Source: Elephas maximus indicus
Lineage: Eukaryota > Chordata > Mammalia > Proboscidea > Elephantidae
NCBI RefSeq assembly: GCF_024166365.1
Contig: NC_064821.1
Location: 49,069,093-49,133,092 of the forward strand
Length of the DNA: 64,000 nucleotides
Direction: 5' to 3'
Shown: piece after piece, positions 41,601-48,800 of the stretch
Position numbering within the stretch: position 1 is the stretch's first letter
How the letters are laid out: each line of letters begins with the position of its first letter
Notes under the pieces: model-generated
What the model saw: the letters and a program-made list of their open reading frames with translations, nothing else
Database searches by the model: none
What the model was told of the DNA's origin: nothing
Position numbers and translations under genes: made by a program

Positions 41601-43937
41601 TGAAGCCACCCCCGAGGGACACCAAGCACACTGTGGGTATGGCTTGGTGGGGTCTTGAGGACCAGGGGCCAGCAGGGTTGGTGGGTGGCTGGTGTGGGAC
41701 AGGGCCCTGCTGAGGCCTTACCTTCATGACTTATGTCCTCTGTGTAACCTGGGCCTGTGTTGCTCAGAAGGTGGCACTGCTCCTGTCCACGTGTGTGCGG
41801 TCACTCTCCTAGCCCCAGGCAGCCCAGCCTGGAGATCTTAGACCCCAGCTAGAACACTGCCCTGTGCTGGCTCATTGCCTCTTCCTTTCCACTTGGCCTT
41901 TGGATCCTCTGCCCCTCAGGGTGGATCTGAAACAGGCCACACACTGCCAGGCTGCATTAGGGCACAGATTTTTGTTTTGCTCAAACAGTGTTGCTCTTCA
42001 GAGCATTTTTGAAAGTTTTAATCAGGCCCCAACACTTAAAATCTAGTCATTTTCCACAAATGTGTAAATATCCTATGTCTTTTACAATGTCAGAAGATCT
42101 GGCTGTCCTGGGCCTGAATTCTGCCCAGGCAAGCAGAGGTACCTTCTCTAGCAGGGCCCAAACTCGCTTGTCCCAGCCCTGCCCCACTGACTAACCCATC
42201 CTGAAGCCCCACTAGAGTTTGCTACCCTGATCTCAAAGCACCTGCCTTGAAGGAAGGACTAGCCTCCGGCTGGAGCAGGTGGGGACTGGCACTGACCACC
42301 ATTCCCAAGGCCCGTGTCCTGGGTGAGAGGTGGAGCTGCCCCACATCTGTCACTGGGGCAAGCTGTCAGCACCTGCTGAGCTGTCTTTTCTCTCTACAGA
42401 CATGGGAGCAATACCAGAAAGAGGCCGTGCCTATAGCAGCCGCTCCATCAAGAAGGAAGACGACTCATCCCAGTCATCCACCTGTGTGGTGGACACCACC
42501 ACCAGAGCAGGCTCGGAGGAGACTGCTGCCTGGAGAGGTATGTACCATACCACATTAGGGTGGGGCGGGGGTGAGCGGGGGCTGCCACCTGGAGAGGTCT
42601 GCCACTGCGCCAGTGCAGGGCAGGGGTGGCGGGGAGGCCAGTTCCTGGAGAGGCTTGTGCCCTGACATGGCAGGGAGGGCAGGGGAGGCTGCAGGTATGA
42701 AGGAGCTGTTGGGTCTGGGACCCCAGAGGGGACTACAAGCCCTCTAACAACTGAGGGTGGATTAGATAACCACCCAGCAGACAATGCCCCGGTCCCCGCC
42801 CCCCAGGATTAGGGTCTAGACCTGCCCTATTCGTTACAGCAGCCTGGTGGTTATTTAAACGTAAATTCATTAAATAAAAAATCCAAGTCATCAGCTGCAA
42901 TAGGCATGCTTCAAGTGCTCTAGAGTAGCGTGTGGCTGGTGGCCTTCGTGCTGGACCAGCAGATAGGGAATATATTCTTTGTCAAGGAACATTCTCTTGG
43001 ACCGAGCTGGTCAGCAGAGTGTGGTAAGAGGCCAGTGTGCTTCTGGGCACCTGGTGGCCTGGGTTCAAACCCTGCTGACCAGGGCGGGGGGTGAGGTAAG
43101 ATCAGTGGTTCTAGGCAAAGCGCCCAGCACCTGGTAAGCACTGGACAGGGTTGTCCACCAGCCCGTTAGTCTCCCCTGTGGGGAAGCGCCGGTACTGATG
43201 AAGGTGGACGGAGCAGCTGAGCAAGCTTTCTTGAAAAGGGTCCTTTTGAGCTGAACCTTGAAGCTAGGGTGGCCTCACACCAGGCTGGAAGTCAGGTGTG
43301 GCCAGCAGGGTGACACAGGCTGGGGGCTGACTGGCCTGGGTCAGTGGGCGTGACCTTGGAGGCTGGGCAGTCGCTTGTCTCCCTGAGCCCCAAGCTCCTC
43401 ATCTGCAGGCATGGGGGCTGCAGCCCACTCCTTGCTGAGGTACAAGCACGAGGAGCCCAGCCTAGTGCCCACCCGGTGGTATGGGTTGGTAAAGGCTGCA
43501 CCTCCAGGGACGTGGCACTTCAACAAGGGACCATGGGCAGGCTTGGGTGGCCTTTCCAGGTGGGGAGGCCTTTCCGGCGGGGAGGGCTTTCCAGGTGGGG
43601 AGTCCTTTTTAGGTGGGGAGGCCTTTCCAGCTGGGGTGGCCTTTCCTGGTGGGGAAGCCTTTGGGCCGGAAAAAGACATGGGGGTGAAGTCTCACCTATC
43701 TAGGAGGGTGCCCTCGCAGCCCCCAGGAACTATGTTCCATGGACAGGCGTGGATGCTCTGCCAGCTGGCCCCCCATCCACATGTCCCCACTGTCTCCCTT
43801 GAATTTTGCACCCTTGACCAAGTCTCTCTGCCCTTGCAGGTCGTTTCAACCCCTCCCTGGTCCGAGGCCTCCTGGCTGTGAGCTTGGCTGCCAACGCCCT
43901 CTTTACCTCAGCCTACCTGTACCAGAGCCTGCGCTGA
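20504..43937 (+). CDS. TMEM201: TMEM201 (NET5/Samp1), inner nuclear membrane protein, 11 coding exons
   Basis: Joining 20504-20616, 27645-27762, 28493-28687, 29973-30149, 31438-31790, 32430-32633, 38970-39202, 40605-40676, 41337-41636, 42400-42537 and 43840-43937 gives 2001 bases: 666 codons plus stop, the length I recall for human. The protein is an inner-nuclear-membrane component tied to the LINC complex, spindle-associated membrane and nuclear positioning. Visible parts are a hydrophobic segment at residues 16-33, a cysteine-rich Ima1-type zinc-binding region with CxxC pairs (47/50, 63/66/69, 120/123, 163/166), hydrophobic segments near 213-234, 298-316, 326-344 and 358-374, a Ser/Pro/Arg-rich stretch (about 388-630), and a final segment near 644-662 ending YQSLR. 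All junctions are GT-AG with matching phase. Confidence 0.96.
20504..43937 (+). CDS. TMEM201: TMEM201 (NET5/Samp1), inner nuclear membrane protein, 11 coding exons
   Basis: Joining 20504-20616, 27645-27762, 28493-28687, 29973-30149, 31438-31790, 32430-32633, 38970-39202, 40605-40676, 41337-41636, 42400-42537 and 43840-43937 gives 2001 bases: 666 codons plus stop, the length I recall for human. The protein is an inner-nuclear-membrane component linked in the literature to the LINC complex, the spindle and nuclear positioning. Visible parts are a hydrophobic segment at residues 16-33, a cysteine-rich Ima1-type zinc-binding region (Cys 47/50, 63/66/69, 120/123, 163/166), hydrophobic segments near 213-234, 298-316, 326-344 and 358-374, a Ser/Pro/Arg-rich stretch (about 388-630), and a final segment near 644-662. 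All junctions are GT-AG with matching phase. Confidence 0.96.
21165..21360 (-). mobile_element. MIR fossil
   Basis: TTCTAAAGTCCTCC, GACGCAGAGGTTAAGCAAGT and CCTAACCGTTGGACTACACTG follow the complement of MIR order. Confidence 0.65.
21620..21745 (-). mobile_element. MIR fossil
   Basis: CTTGCCCAGGGTCACTCAGT, GCTGGGATTTGAACTCAGGC and CATAACCACTACCATG are the conserved MIR core in antisense. Confidence 0.75.
22915..23100 (-). mobile_element. MIR fossil
   Basis: GACACTGTTCTGAACAGTGC, AAGAACCCTGGTAGCATCCC and TTTACAGAGGTTAGG follow the MIR complement. Confidence 0.6.
26148..26352 (+). mobile_element. AfroSINE in TMEM201 intron 1
   Basis: Starts GGAGTCCCTGGGTAGCACAG, carries CTACTAACCAAAACGTTGGC and GCAATCTGCTTCTGAAAGGT, and ends GGCAGCTAACAACAGCAAC. 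Confidence 0.9.
27645..27762 (+). CDS. TMEM201: TMEM201 exon 2, first zinc-binding CxxC cluster
   Basis: The acceptor is TCTGTCCACAG. It encodes KPTHTIVNCWFCNQDT and NCWDCPHCEQYNGFQE: five cysteines in CxxC spacing, typical of the Ima1 N-terminal domain. The donor GAG|GTGTGG is weaker than consensus. Confidence 0.95.
27645..27762 (+). CDS. TMEM201: TMEM201 exon 2, first zinc-binding CxxC cluster
   Basis: The acceptor is TCTGTCCACAG. It encodes KPTHTIVNCWFCNQDT and NCWDCPHCEQYNGFQE: five cysteines in CxxC spacing, typical of the Ima1 N-terminal domain. The donor GAG|GTGTGG is weaker than consensus. Confidence 0.95.
27905..27985 (-). mobile_element. MIR fossil
   Basis: AGGTGGCTTGTCCAAAGTCA and CTGCTAGCAGGTGG match the MIR core in antisense. 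Confidence 0.55.
28012..28215 (+). mobile_element. Non-autonomous hAT-type DNA transposon fossil
   Basis: Contains CAGCAAATGTTTTCTGTACA at the left end, TGGTCTCTGTCTACTTACAG, AAGCAGCCGTAGACAATAGG, and CCAATAAAACTTGACTTTTA near the right end. CAGTGGTC and GGCCAGCCCCTG form imperfect inverted ends. Confidence 0.7.
28493..28687 (+). CDS. TMEM201: TMEM201 exon 3
   Basis: Encodes NGDYNKPIPAQYLEHLN through CKRCSHHQ to FAPREE, 65 codons in phase 0. The acceptor is preceded by an uninterrupted run of 12 C (28479-28490). The frame stays open on both sides (28280-29170), so retention of the flanking intron ends would not at once introduce a stop. Homology fixes the exon limits. Confidence 0.95.
28493..28687 (+). 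CDS. TMEM201: TMEM201 exon 3
   Basis: Encodes NGDYNKPIPAQYLEHLN through CKRCSHHQ to FAPREE, 65 codons in phase 0. The acceptor is preceded by 12 uninterrupted C (28479-28490). The frame stays open on both sides (28280-29170), so homology and splice sites fix the limits. Confidence 0.95.
29973..30149 (+). CDS. TMEM201: TMEM201 exon 4
   Basis: Encodes SRYDEEIEVYRHHLEQMY, the CRPC motif and EYYIKHQNRQLRALLLS, 59 codons in phase 0. The acceptor is CTCCCTGCAG and the donor CAG|GTCAGT. Confidence 0.95.
29973..30149 (+). CDS. TMEM201: TMEM201 exon 4
   Basis: Encodes SRYDEEIEVYRHHLEQMY, the CRPC motif and EYYIKHQNRQLRALLLS, 59 codons in phase 0. The acceptor is CTCCCTGCAG and the donor CAG|GTCAGT. 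Confidence 0.95.
30587..30729 (-). mobile_element. AfroSINE in TMEM201 intron 4
   Basis: T/A-rich start, AAACCTATTGCTGTCAAGTC, then TTTTTGGTTAGCAGCCGAGC and CTTAACCAT, complement of an AfroSINE. Confidence 0.9.
31438..31790 (+). CDS. TMEM201: TMEM201 exon 5, two membrane segments
   Basis: Encodes SFCSSALKAPVQV, a hydrophobic helix LRTLAFLACAFLLTTALY, a luminal-type loop with NGS and NGT glycosylation-like sequons, and a second helix GIAVLGLLTCLLAMLLAG. The donor is CTCAG|GTGAGT. Confidence 0.95.
31438..31790 (+). CDS. TMEM201: TMEM201 exon 5, two membrane segments
   Basis: Encodes SFCSSALKAPVQV, a hydrophobic helix LRTLAFLACAFLLTTALY, a loop with NGS and NGT sequons, and a second helix GIAVLGLLTCLLAMLLAG. 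The donor is CTCAG|GTGAGT. Confidence 0.95.
32430..32633 (+). CDS. TMEM201: TMEM201 exon 6, two membrane segments
   Basis: Encodes LRRIDAFASCLWALLLGLHL and TTSLCCLVGFTAAVATRK, ending VRPR with a split Arg at CGAAG|GTCAGA. Without splicing here the frame runs five more codons to TGA at 32650-32652 (see the alternative end). Confidence 0.94.
32430..32633 (+). CDS. TMEM201: TMEM201 exon 6, two membrane segments
   Basis: Encodes LRRIDAFASCLWALLLGLHL and TTSLCCLVGFTAAVATRK, ending VRPR with a split Arg at CGAAG|GTCAGA. Unspliced, the frame runs a few codons further to TGA at 32650-32652. Confidence 0.94.
32634..32652 (+). CDS. TMEM201: TMEM201 alternative short C-terminus (exon 6 read-through)
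   Basis: Read past the exon 6 donor, the frame gives R-SEKQQ then TGA, making a 392-residue protein that ends after the fifth membrane segment. I recall a human TMEM201 isoform of the same length. A canonical AATAAA at 36096 with T-rich sequence after it would end this transcript. It lacks the Ser-rich tail and the last membrane helix. Expression is inferred, not shown. Confidence 0.75.
32634..32652 (+). CDS. TMEM201: TMEM201 alternative short C-terminus (exon 6 read-through)
   Basis: Past the exon 6 donor the frame adds R-S-E-K-Q-Q then TGA, giving a 392-residue protein that ends after the fifth hydrophobic segment. I recall a human TMEM201 isoform of this same length. A canonical AATAAA at 36096 could end the transcript. 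The product would lack the Ser-rich tail and last membrane helix. Expression is inferred, not shown. Confidence 0.75.
33473..33491 (+). repeat. G-rich run
   Basis: Seven G, one T, then eleven G. A possible G-quadruplex former on the + strand, within the candidate short-transcript 3'UTR. Confidence 0.8.
34518..34569. repeat. 26-bp tandem duplication
   Basis: Two adjacent copies beginning GCGCTCTGAGAACTGGAACC at 34518 and 34544, differing by one base (CGTGTCC against CCTGTCC). Confidence 0.9.
36096..36101 (+). terminator. Canonical poly(A) signal for the short TMEM201 transcript
   Basis: AATAAA is followed about 45-75 bases later by T/GT-rich sequence (TGTCTTTTTTGTTTATTCC), the normal layout of a mammalian cleavage site. 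Confidence 0.75.
36096..36101 (+). terminator. Canonical poly(A) signal for the short TMEM201 transcript
   Basis: AATAAA is followed about 45-75 bases later by T/GT-rich sequence (TGTCTTTTTTGTTTATTCC), the normal layout of a mammalian cleavage site. Confidence 0.75.
38173..38381 (+). mobile_element. AfroSINE with duplicated tail, TMEM201 intron 6
   Basis: Head GGAGCCCTGGTAGCGCAGTG. The tail unit (GCTATGACTCGTAATCGACT) is followed by a second copy (GTTATGAGTCAGAATTGACT). Flanked by CCAGCATCCA (38163-38172) and CCAGCGTCCA (38382-38391), a target duplication with one mismatch. Confidence 0.92.
38970..39202 (+). CDS. TMEM201: TMEM201 exon 7
   Basis: Encodes YFPGDPTGLFPTVPSLT through LFRSPRRASPSSLPGR to SLTRA, a Ser/Pro/Arg-rich nucleoplasmic-type region with many possible phosphorylation sites. 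The acceptor is CTCCCGCAG and the donor GCAG|GTAAGA. Confidence 0.95.
38970..39202 (+). CDS. TMEM201: TMEM201 exon 7
   Basis: Encodes YFPGDPTGLFPTVPSLT through LFRSPRRASPSSLPGR to SLTRA, a Ser/Pro/Arg-rich stretch that is probably disordered. The acceptor is CTCCCGCAG and the donor GCAG|GTAAGA. Confidence 0.95.
39310..39480 (+). mobile_element. MIR fossil
   Basis: GGCCAAGTGACTTAACCTCT, CTGAGCCTGTTTCCCCTCAG and GTTGTGAGGGTTGAGAATGA follow the MIR consensus in sense. Confidence 0.75.
40385..40500 (+). mobile_element. MIR fossil
   Basis: TTCTTAATTCCACAAAATGG and CAAAGGTTGTTTCAGGGGTC resemble the MIR 3' half. Confidence 0.55.
40605..40676 (+). CDS. TMEM201: TMEM201 exon 8
   Basis: A 72-base exon encoding SGYLFSGSRPPSQVTRSGE, with an ACTCCAG acceptor and a GTAAGG donor; split Asp codons at both ends. 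Confidence 0.94.
40605..40676 (+). CDS. TMEM201: TMEM201 exon 8
   Basis: A 72-base exon encoding SGYLFSGSRPPSQVTRSGE, with an ACTCCAG acceptor and a GTAAGG donor; split Asp codons at both ends. Confidence 0.94.
40850..40960 (+). mobile_element. MIR fossil
   Basis: TGCCTCAGTTTCCTCCTCTG and GAAAATGGGGGTGATGG are the conserved MIR segment. Confidence 0.75.
41337..41636 (+). CDS. TMEM201: TMEM201 exon 9
   Basis: A 300-base exon encoding YFSLLSGSCLSSSLPSP through RRPLISPARLNLKGQK to DTKHTV. Serine-rich, predicted disordered. The acceptor is CCACCCAG and the donor GTGG|GTATGG. Confidence 0.94.
41337..41636 (+). CDS. TMEM201: TMEM201 exon 9
   Basis: A 300-base exon encoding YFSLLSGSCLSSSLPSP through RRPLISPARLNLKGQK to DTKHTV. 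Serine-rich. The acceptor is CCACCCAG and the donor GTGG|GTATGG. Confidence 0.94.
42400..42537 (+). CDS. TMEM201: TMEM201 exon 10
   Basis: Encodes MGAIPERGRAYSSRSIKKED, DSSQSSTCVVDTTTRAGSEE and AAWRG. The acceptor is CTCTCTACAG and the donor AGAG|GTATGT. The first part differs from the human sequence I remember (LDLRSKLERGSACS); the rest is conserved. Confidence 0.93.
42400..42537 (+). CDS. TMEM201: TMEM201 exon 10
   Basis: Encodes MGAIPERGRAYSSRSIKKED, DSSQSSTCVVDTTTR and AAWRG. The acceptor is CTCTCTACAG and the donor AGAG|GTATGT. The first ten residues differ from the human protein I remember; the rest is conserved. Confidence 0.93.
42828..42975. mobile_element. Ancient MER-type DNA transposon fossil in TMEM201 intron 10
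   Basis: GTGGTTATTTAAACGTAAATTC, ATGCTTCAAGTGCTCTAGAG and GCGTGTGGCTGGTGGCC resemble the second family at 4738-4930. Confidence 0.5.
43840..43937 (+). CDS. TMEM201: TMEM201 exon 11, last membrane helix and stop
   Basis: Encodes RFNPSLVRGLLAVSLAANAL then FTSAYLYQSLR and TGA at 43935-43937. The hydrophobic segment is the C-terminal membrane anchor of the long form. The acceptor is GCCCTTGCAG. Confidence 0.95.
43840..43937 (+). CDS. TMEM201: TMEM201 exon 11, last membrane helix and stop
   Basis: Encodes RFNPSLVRGLLAVSLAANAL then FTSAYLYQSLR, with TGA at 43935-43937. The hydrophobic segment is the C-terminal membrane anchor of the long form. The acceptor is CCCTTGCAG. Confidence 0.95.
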
Positions 43938-45880
43938 CCCACAGCCCGGCCACCTCCACCACTGCCGCTGGCCACCGGGGCCGGAGCGATCGGCAGCCAA
44001 GCCTCAGAAGCCTCCTTGGAGCAGCCACCACTGCCTCTGCCTGCCCCTTGAAGGCCATGACCTCGTGGTTGCAGAGAAGAGTGAAGGGAACAGCCAGTAG
44101 CTGCCTGCACAGTGGGACCCTCTCCTGCCCCAGGCTACCCCCTCCTCAGCCAGGTGGCTGCAGGCCTAAGTGGGTGTTCCTGAGCCACACACCTTGCTCA
44201 CTGATTCCAGGGCTAACATCGGGGATGTGTTTGGTGCTGACACTCTGATCCCTGGGCCTGGGACCCCCAAGGGACTGCCGGCCCTGGGACCCCTGCCCCC
44301 ATCATCCAGCCTGGCCTGGCAGGAAGGCCAATACTACTGCACCTGGAGAGGAGCCGGCAGGGGCCGCCGCCCTCCTCCATCCAAGGCCGCGGTCACATCC
44401 TGCTACTGTACTCCCGGAGCTGCCCTGGGGTACCTCAGAGCGCATAGAGCTAAAGGCTAGGGGGTGGGGGAGTGGTCCTACTGTCACCATGTCCTCTCCC
44501 CATGAACTTGCCCTTGGGCAGGCCCCTTGAGGATGTTGTCCTCTCCCATCCTGCCCTTTTCTGCCCCCTAGTTCTATCCCTCACCTAGCTGGAGGCTCCT
44601 CAGAACTCCTGGGTCTCAGCCACCTAAGGGCCCTTCCAGGCCCTCAGGCCCAGTGTAAGCACCTGCCCAACCTCTCCTGTCCCTCTGTTTTGTTACCTCT
44701 GGTGACCCTCCCAGGAAGCAGCCCCATTAGCCACGAGTGTACGGAGCCCAGGCCCCCCTCCCCGTTATTCCCTTGCTAGACCCTTCAACCTACATTGGGC
44801 AGCAGGTCAGGGCTTGGGCCCCTGCCCTCAGAGGAGACTGACCTCCCGCACATCTGGCTCCTGTTGGCCACTGGGAGCCCAGGCCACCTGGCCTGGCTTC
44901 CTTTCCAACCCCTTGGCTCCTGCCACTGACCTGACTGATACTACAGTATCAGTACATGCCCCCTCCCTCTCTTGTGTTGGGGATGGTGTCCCAGGCTGTC
45001 CCCAGAGAGGAGGATGGCAGGGCCTTGGTCTGGCGCTGGGACCCTCGAGATGCTATGAGGAGGGGGGAACCGTGTGCACCTGCAGGTGTCAGAGCCACCT
45101 TCCCCATTGCCCAGGCCTTAGATGAGGGTGCTAGGTGGTGCGTGTGTGCGCGCGTGTGTGTGCCTGCGTGTGTGCAAGTGCACATGTCTGTGGTGCAGAT
45201 GGCATCGGGCGGGCCTCGGTGAATCCCGAGGCTTGTGAGAGAGGGTTGCGGAGTGGAGGAAGGACCTTCACTCTCATTCAGGGATAAAGGTTAATTTTAT
45301 TTTTGTACACATTTTTGCAGGAAAGGCATTCTGCTGATGGGCAGACGCCCAGTTCTCCCTGCCAGGGAGGTTGCATTTTCTTAAGCTGTGGGTGCTTTTT
45401 TAATTGTTTTTTTAACGTGTGGGTAAGGAGATTGCTCAGACTTCAGCCCCCACTCCCCATTCCTGTCCCGAGAGCTGCTGGTGCTCTCTCCTGCCTTTTC
45501 ACCCCCAGAGCGTGGGGAGGGGTTGTGTCCTGCCAGAGACAGTTCCACTCAGAGGTGGTGCCTCAACCCCCATTTGTATGGTGGGCACGTGTGTCGGGTT
45601 TTTAAGTTTTATTTTTGCTTAACAAAGCCAAACACCATTCCCAGTGACCCTCCTCTCTGGCTCTGGGACGAGCCCAGTGGCTCCTCCTGCCCAGGATGCC
45701 CATACCTGCACCTGGCACCCTGCAGGAGGGGAACATGGGCTGGCGAGGGAGTGGGTTTTACTTATGTTCTGTTTCAGACAAAAAACACACCTTATTTTTC
45801 TTTACAAAAGCAAAAAAAAAAAAAAAAAGGAAACCAAAAAAGATACCAACCTTTGAACTATACCTGAGTCCATTTTGTCT
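43938..45880 (+). other. TMEM201: 3'UTR of the long TMEM201 transcript (end approximate)
   Basis: GC-rich sequence after the stop turns AT-rich from about 45290. I did not find a canonical AATAAA. A GATAAA variant lies near 45283 and an A-rich tract at 45810-45840. The end is a guess from composition. A GT-rich run lies at 45138-45180. Confidence 0.45.
43938..45880 (+). other. TMEM201: 3'UTR of the long TMEM201 transcript (end approximate)
   Basis: GC-rich sequence after the stop turns AT-rich from about 45290. I did not find a canonical AATAAA; a GATAAA variant lies near 45283 and an A-rich tract at 45810-45840. The end is estimated from composition only. Confidence 0.45.
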
Positions 45881-48800
45881 TTGTTCTTGTTTCTTGTGTG
45901 GCTCTGGCCCTGGAGAAGGCCCCAGGTGGGGCGGGAGTGAGCCCAGCGGAGGGAAAGTGACTCCATCCATGTGTGTGTTTGTTCACTGTAGAGCTCAGGT
46001 GGACACTCAGGTGGACTTCGGGGCTCACTGTGGGGTGGCAGGCAGGTGGGCAATGCAGGTGACTACCTGGAGGCGGCTGAGGGCGTGGCTAGAGAACCTC
46101 AGGGCCTGGGATAGGAATGGGGAACAGGAGCTTCCTGAACAGAGAGGAGAGAAGGGCACCCCAGATTGAGCAGCCTGGCAGATGAGCTCGGCTTGTACCC
46201 TCAGAAAAGTCCACCTCGCCCAGCCACCCTGACTGTCCTAGGCGGCAGGGAGAGGATCATCTGCAGGGAGAACCAGGGCAGGGGCCTTGTCTTCCTTGAG
46301 CCCACTGGGGCTGTCACCCTGCCGGCCACTAAGCATCAGCACCTGCAAGTGCAGCGCTGGCCAGGAGGCCCATGCAGGCCAGGAGGCCCGTGCAGGCCAG
46401 GAGGCCTCGCTCTGGGGAGTGCAGTCAGGTTGAGCTGACTTGGCCCTGCTGTGGTGCCTGTACTGGGGTGGTGAGCTGGGCGTGTAGGGCGCCAAGCAAC
46501 AGAGGCACACTCAGGTTTGTACAGGTGCAAGTGGGCACCAGGAGGGAGGCTCTGGAAATACGGCGCCTGGGCAGCGGCAGCCTCCTCAGCCATGCACACC
46601 GAGCCTCCTACAGACACAAGCTGTGGCATCAGGTGGGGTTGGGGTGACGGTGAGGCTGTGTGCCCGTGGGCCTCAACTTAGTTCTCAAATATTAGGGTGG
46701 CTATCTGGGTTGATGTGATCCAGCCAGGAAACGGAGCAGCGGGAGCTCCCAGCAAGTGTTACCTATGGCCACTCAGTGGGGCGGGATGGTGAACTGGAGC
46801 CCCAGGCAGTCTGGAGGCAGGGTGGGCAGTGGTGCCCTTACCCAGAAGCCACCCCTCTGCAATGGGAGCCAAATGCAGGTGGAACCACAAACACACCCCA
46901 TAGCTCCCAGACATGATGTCCCTGGAGGCCTAGGGTAGCTACTGTATCTTAGTTATCTAGTGCTGCTGTAACAGAAATACAAGTGGGTGGCTTTTACAAA
47001 CTATTTTATTTTCTCACAATTCAGGAGGCTGGAAGTCTGAATTCAGGGCCTGGTTCTAGAGGAAGGCTTTCTCTGTGTCAGCTCTGGGGGAAGGTCCTTG
47101 TCTCTTTTCAGCTTCTATTTCTTGGTTCCTTGGAGATCTCCTGTGGTGTGCCGTCTATCTTTTCCCATCTGTGCTTGCTTCCACGGTTGATTGCTTAATC
47201 CACTCTTGTATATCTCAAAAGAGACTGACTTAAATTATACCCTATGCTAATACTGTCTCCTTAACATAACAAAGACAACCCGGTCCCAAATGGATTATAA
47301 CCACAGGAATACCAAAAAAGCAGACCCATTGCCATTCAGTTGATTCAGACTCAGGCAACCTAGAGGACAAAGTAGAACCGCCCCACAGGGTTTCCAGGGA
47401 GCAGTGGTGAATTGGAACTACCGACCCTTTGGTTAGCAGCAGCCGTATCTCCTAACCACTATGCCACCAGGGCTCAACCACAGGTATAGGGGTTAGGATT
47501 TACATGACATATACTTGGGGGACAATTATATTTGGGGGACAATTCAATCAATAACACCCACATCTTAGATGCCATCTCAGACAATTCTGCGGGCACAGGC
47601 ACTAAACATCCCGTGTAATGTGTGAAGAAACACAAGCCACACCCATCCCTCGTGCCCCGCCCTGGACGCCCCTACCCCACCCTGCCCGCCCCTGCTCCCC
47701 AGCCCTGCCGTCATCCCCCGCCCCGTCCCGCAGGGAGGCAGTCCAGTTGAGGGCAGCCAGAGGGGAACTCATCACAGCTGCGGTGTTTTTGCGAGGATAT
47801 CTTTTTTCCTTTCTTAGGTATCTATATTTTCTTACTAATGTTTTCTTCTGTGGCTTTCTTAGAAAAGGAAGACATGGTTATTGTAAAAAAAAAATCTAGA
47901 AATACAAGTGAGAGGAAAAAAAAAAAGCCCATAATCCACAGCTAAAATGTTGATGTTTGTCTTGTGTCCTCTTTTTTCCCTGTGTATACACGTACATATT
48001 TATTTGTATGAAAATAGTATCTTGCTGTACATAACATTTTGTAGCTTTATTTTTTCACCTGACAACATCATGAACACATTTCCAGATCATTAAATACGCT
48101 TTTTCATCCCTTTGAAAGGCTTCCTTCCAGTATGTGCGTGGATGATTCCTCTTTTACCTTCCCCTACTGCTGAGCCTCTAGAAGGCTATTGTCAGTTGCT
48201 TTCATCATTGGTACAGAGACTCTGGTGGCATAGTGGTCAAGAGCTATGGCTGCCAACCAAAAGGTCAGCAGTTCAAATCCACCAGGCAATCCTTAGAAAC
48301 TGTATGAGGCAGTTCTACTGTGTCCTATAGTGTCACTATTAGTTGCAATGGATTTGGGTTTTTTTGGTACAGAGACCCTGGGTGGTACAAACGGTTAACG
48401 AGCTAGCCAAGAGCAAAGAAGGCAAGTGGCAGGTTGGGAGAGGGGGCGGCAGCATGGACAGGAGGGGGCAGGGTGATGGAAGGTGGGGAAAAGGGGTGTC
48501 TGGTGGACCTCTAGAATCATGACTGGCTGGGTGGGGTGTCCCTTCCTGACCTAGGGAGACTAGAGGGGAGCAGGTGGGGCAGAGCACCTTGTACATTCCG
48601 CTTTAAGCATTTGCACGGGAGGTGGGTGGAGACATCTATGGGCGCCGGACTGCTGCGCCCACTGCCTGGAGCATTCTTCCCTGGTGCTGCCCGCAGGCCC
48701 ATCTCAGCTGCAAGTTCACTCCTTTGAGGACCTTCTCCAGGGGTTCCCCATTGTTCTCTGTAAACACCCTTGTACTCACAACCATTCAGTTACAGGTTGT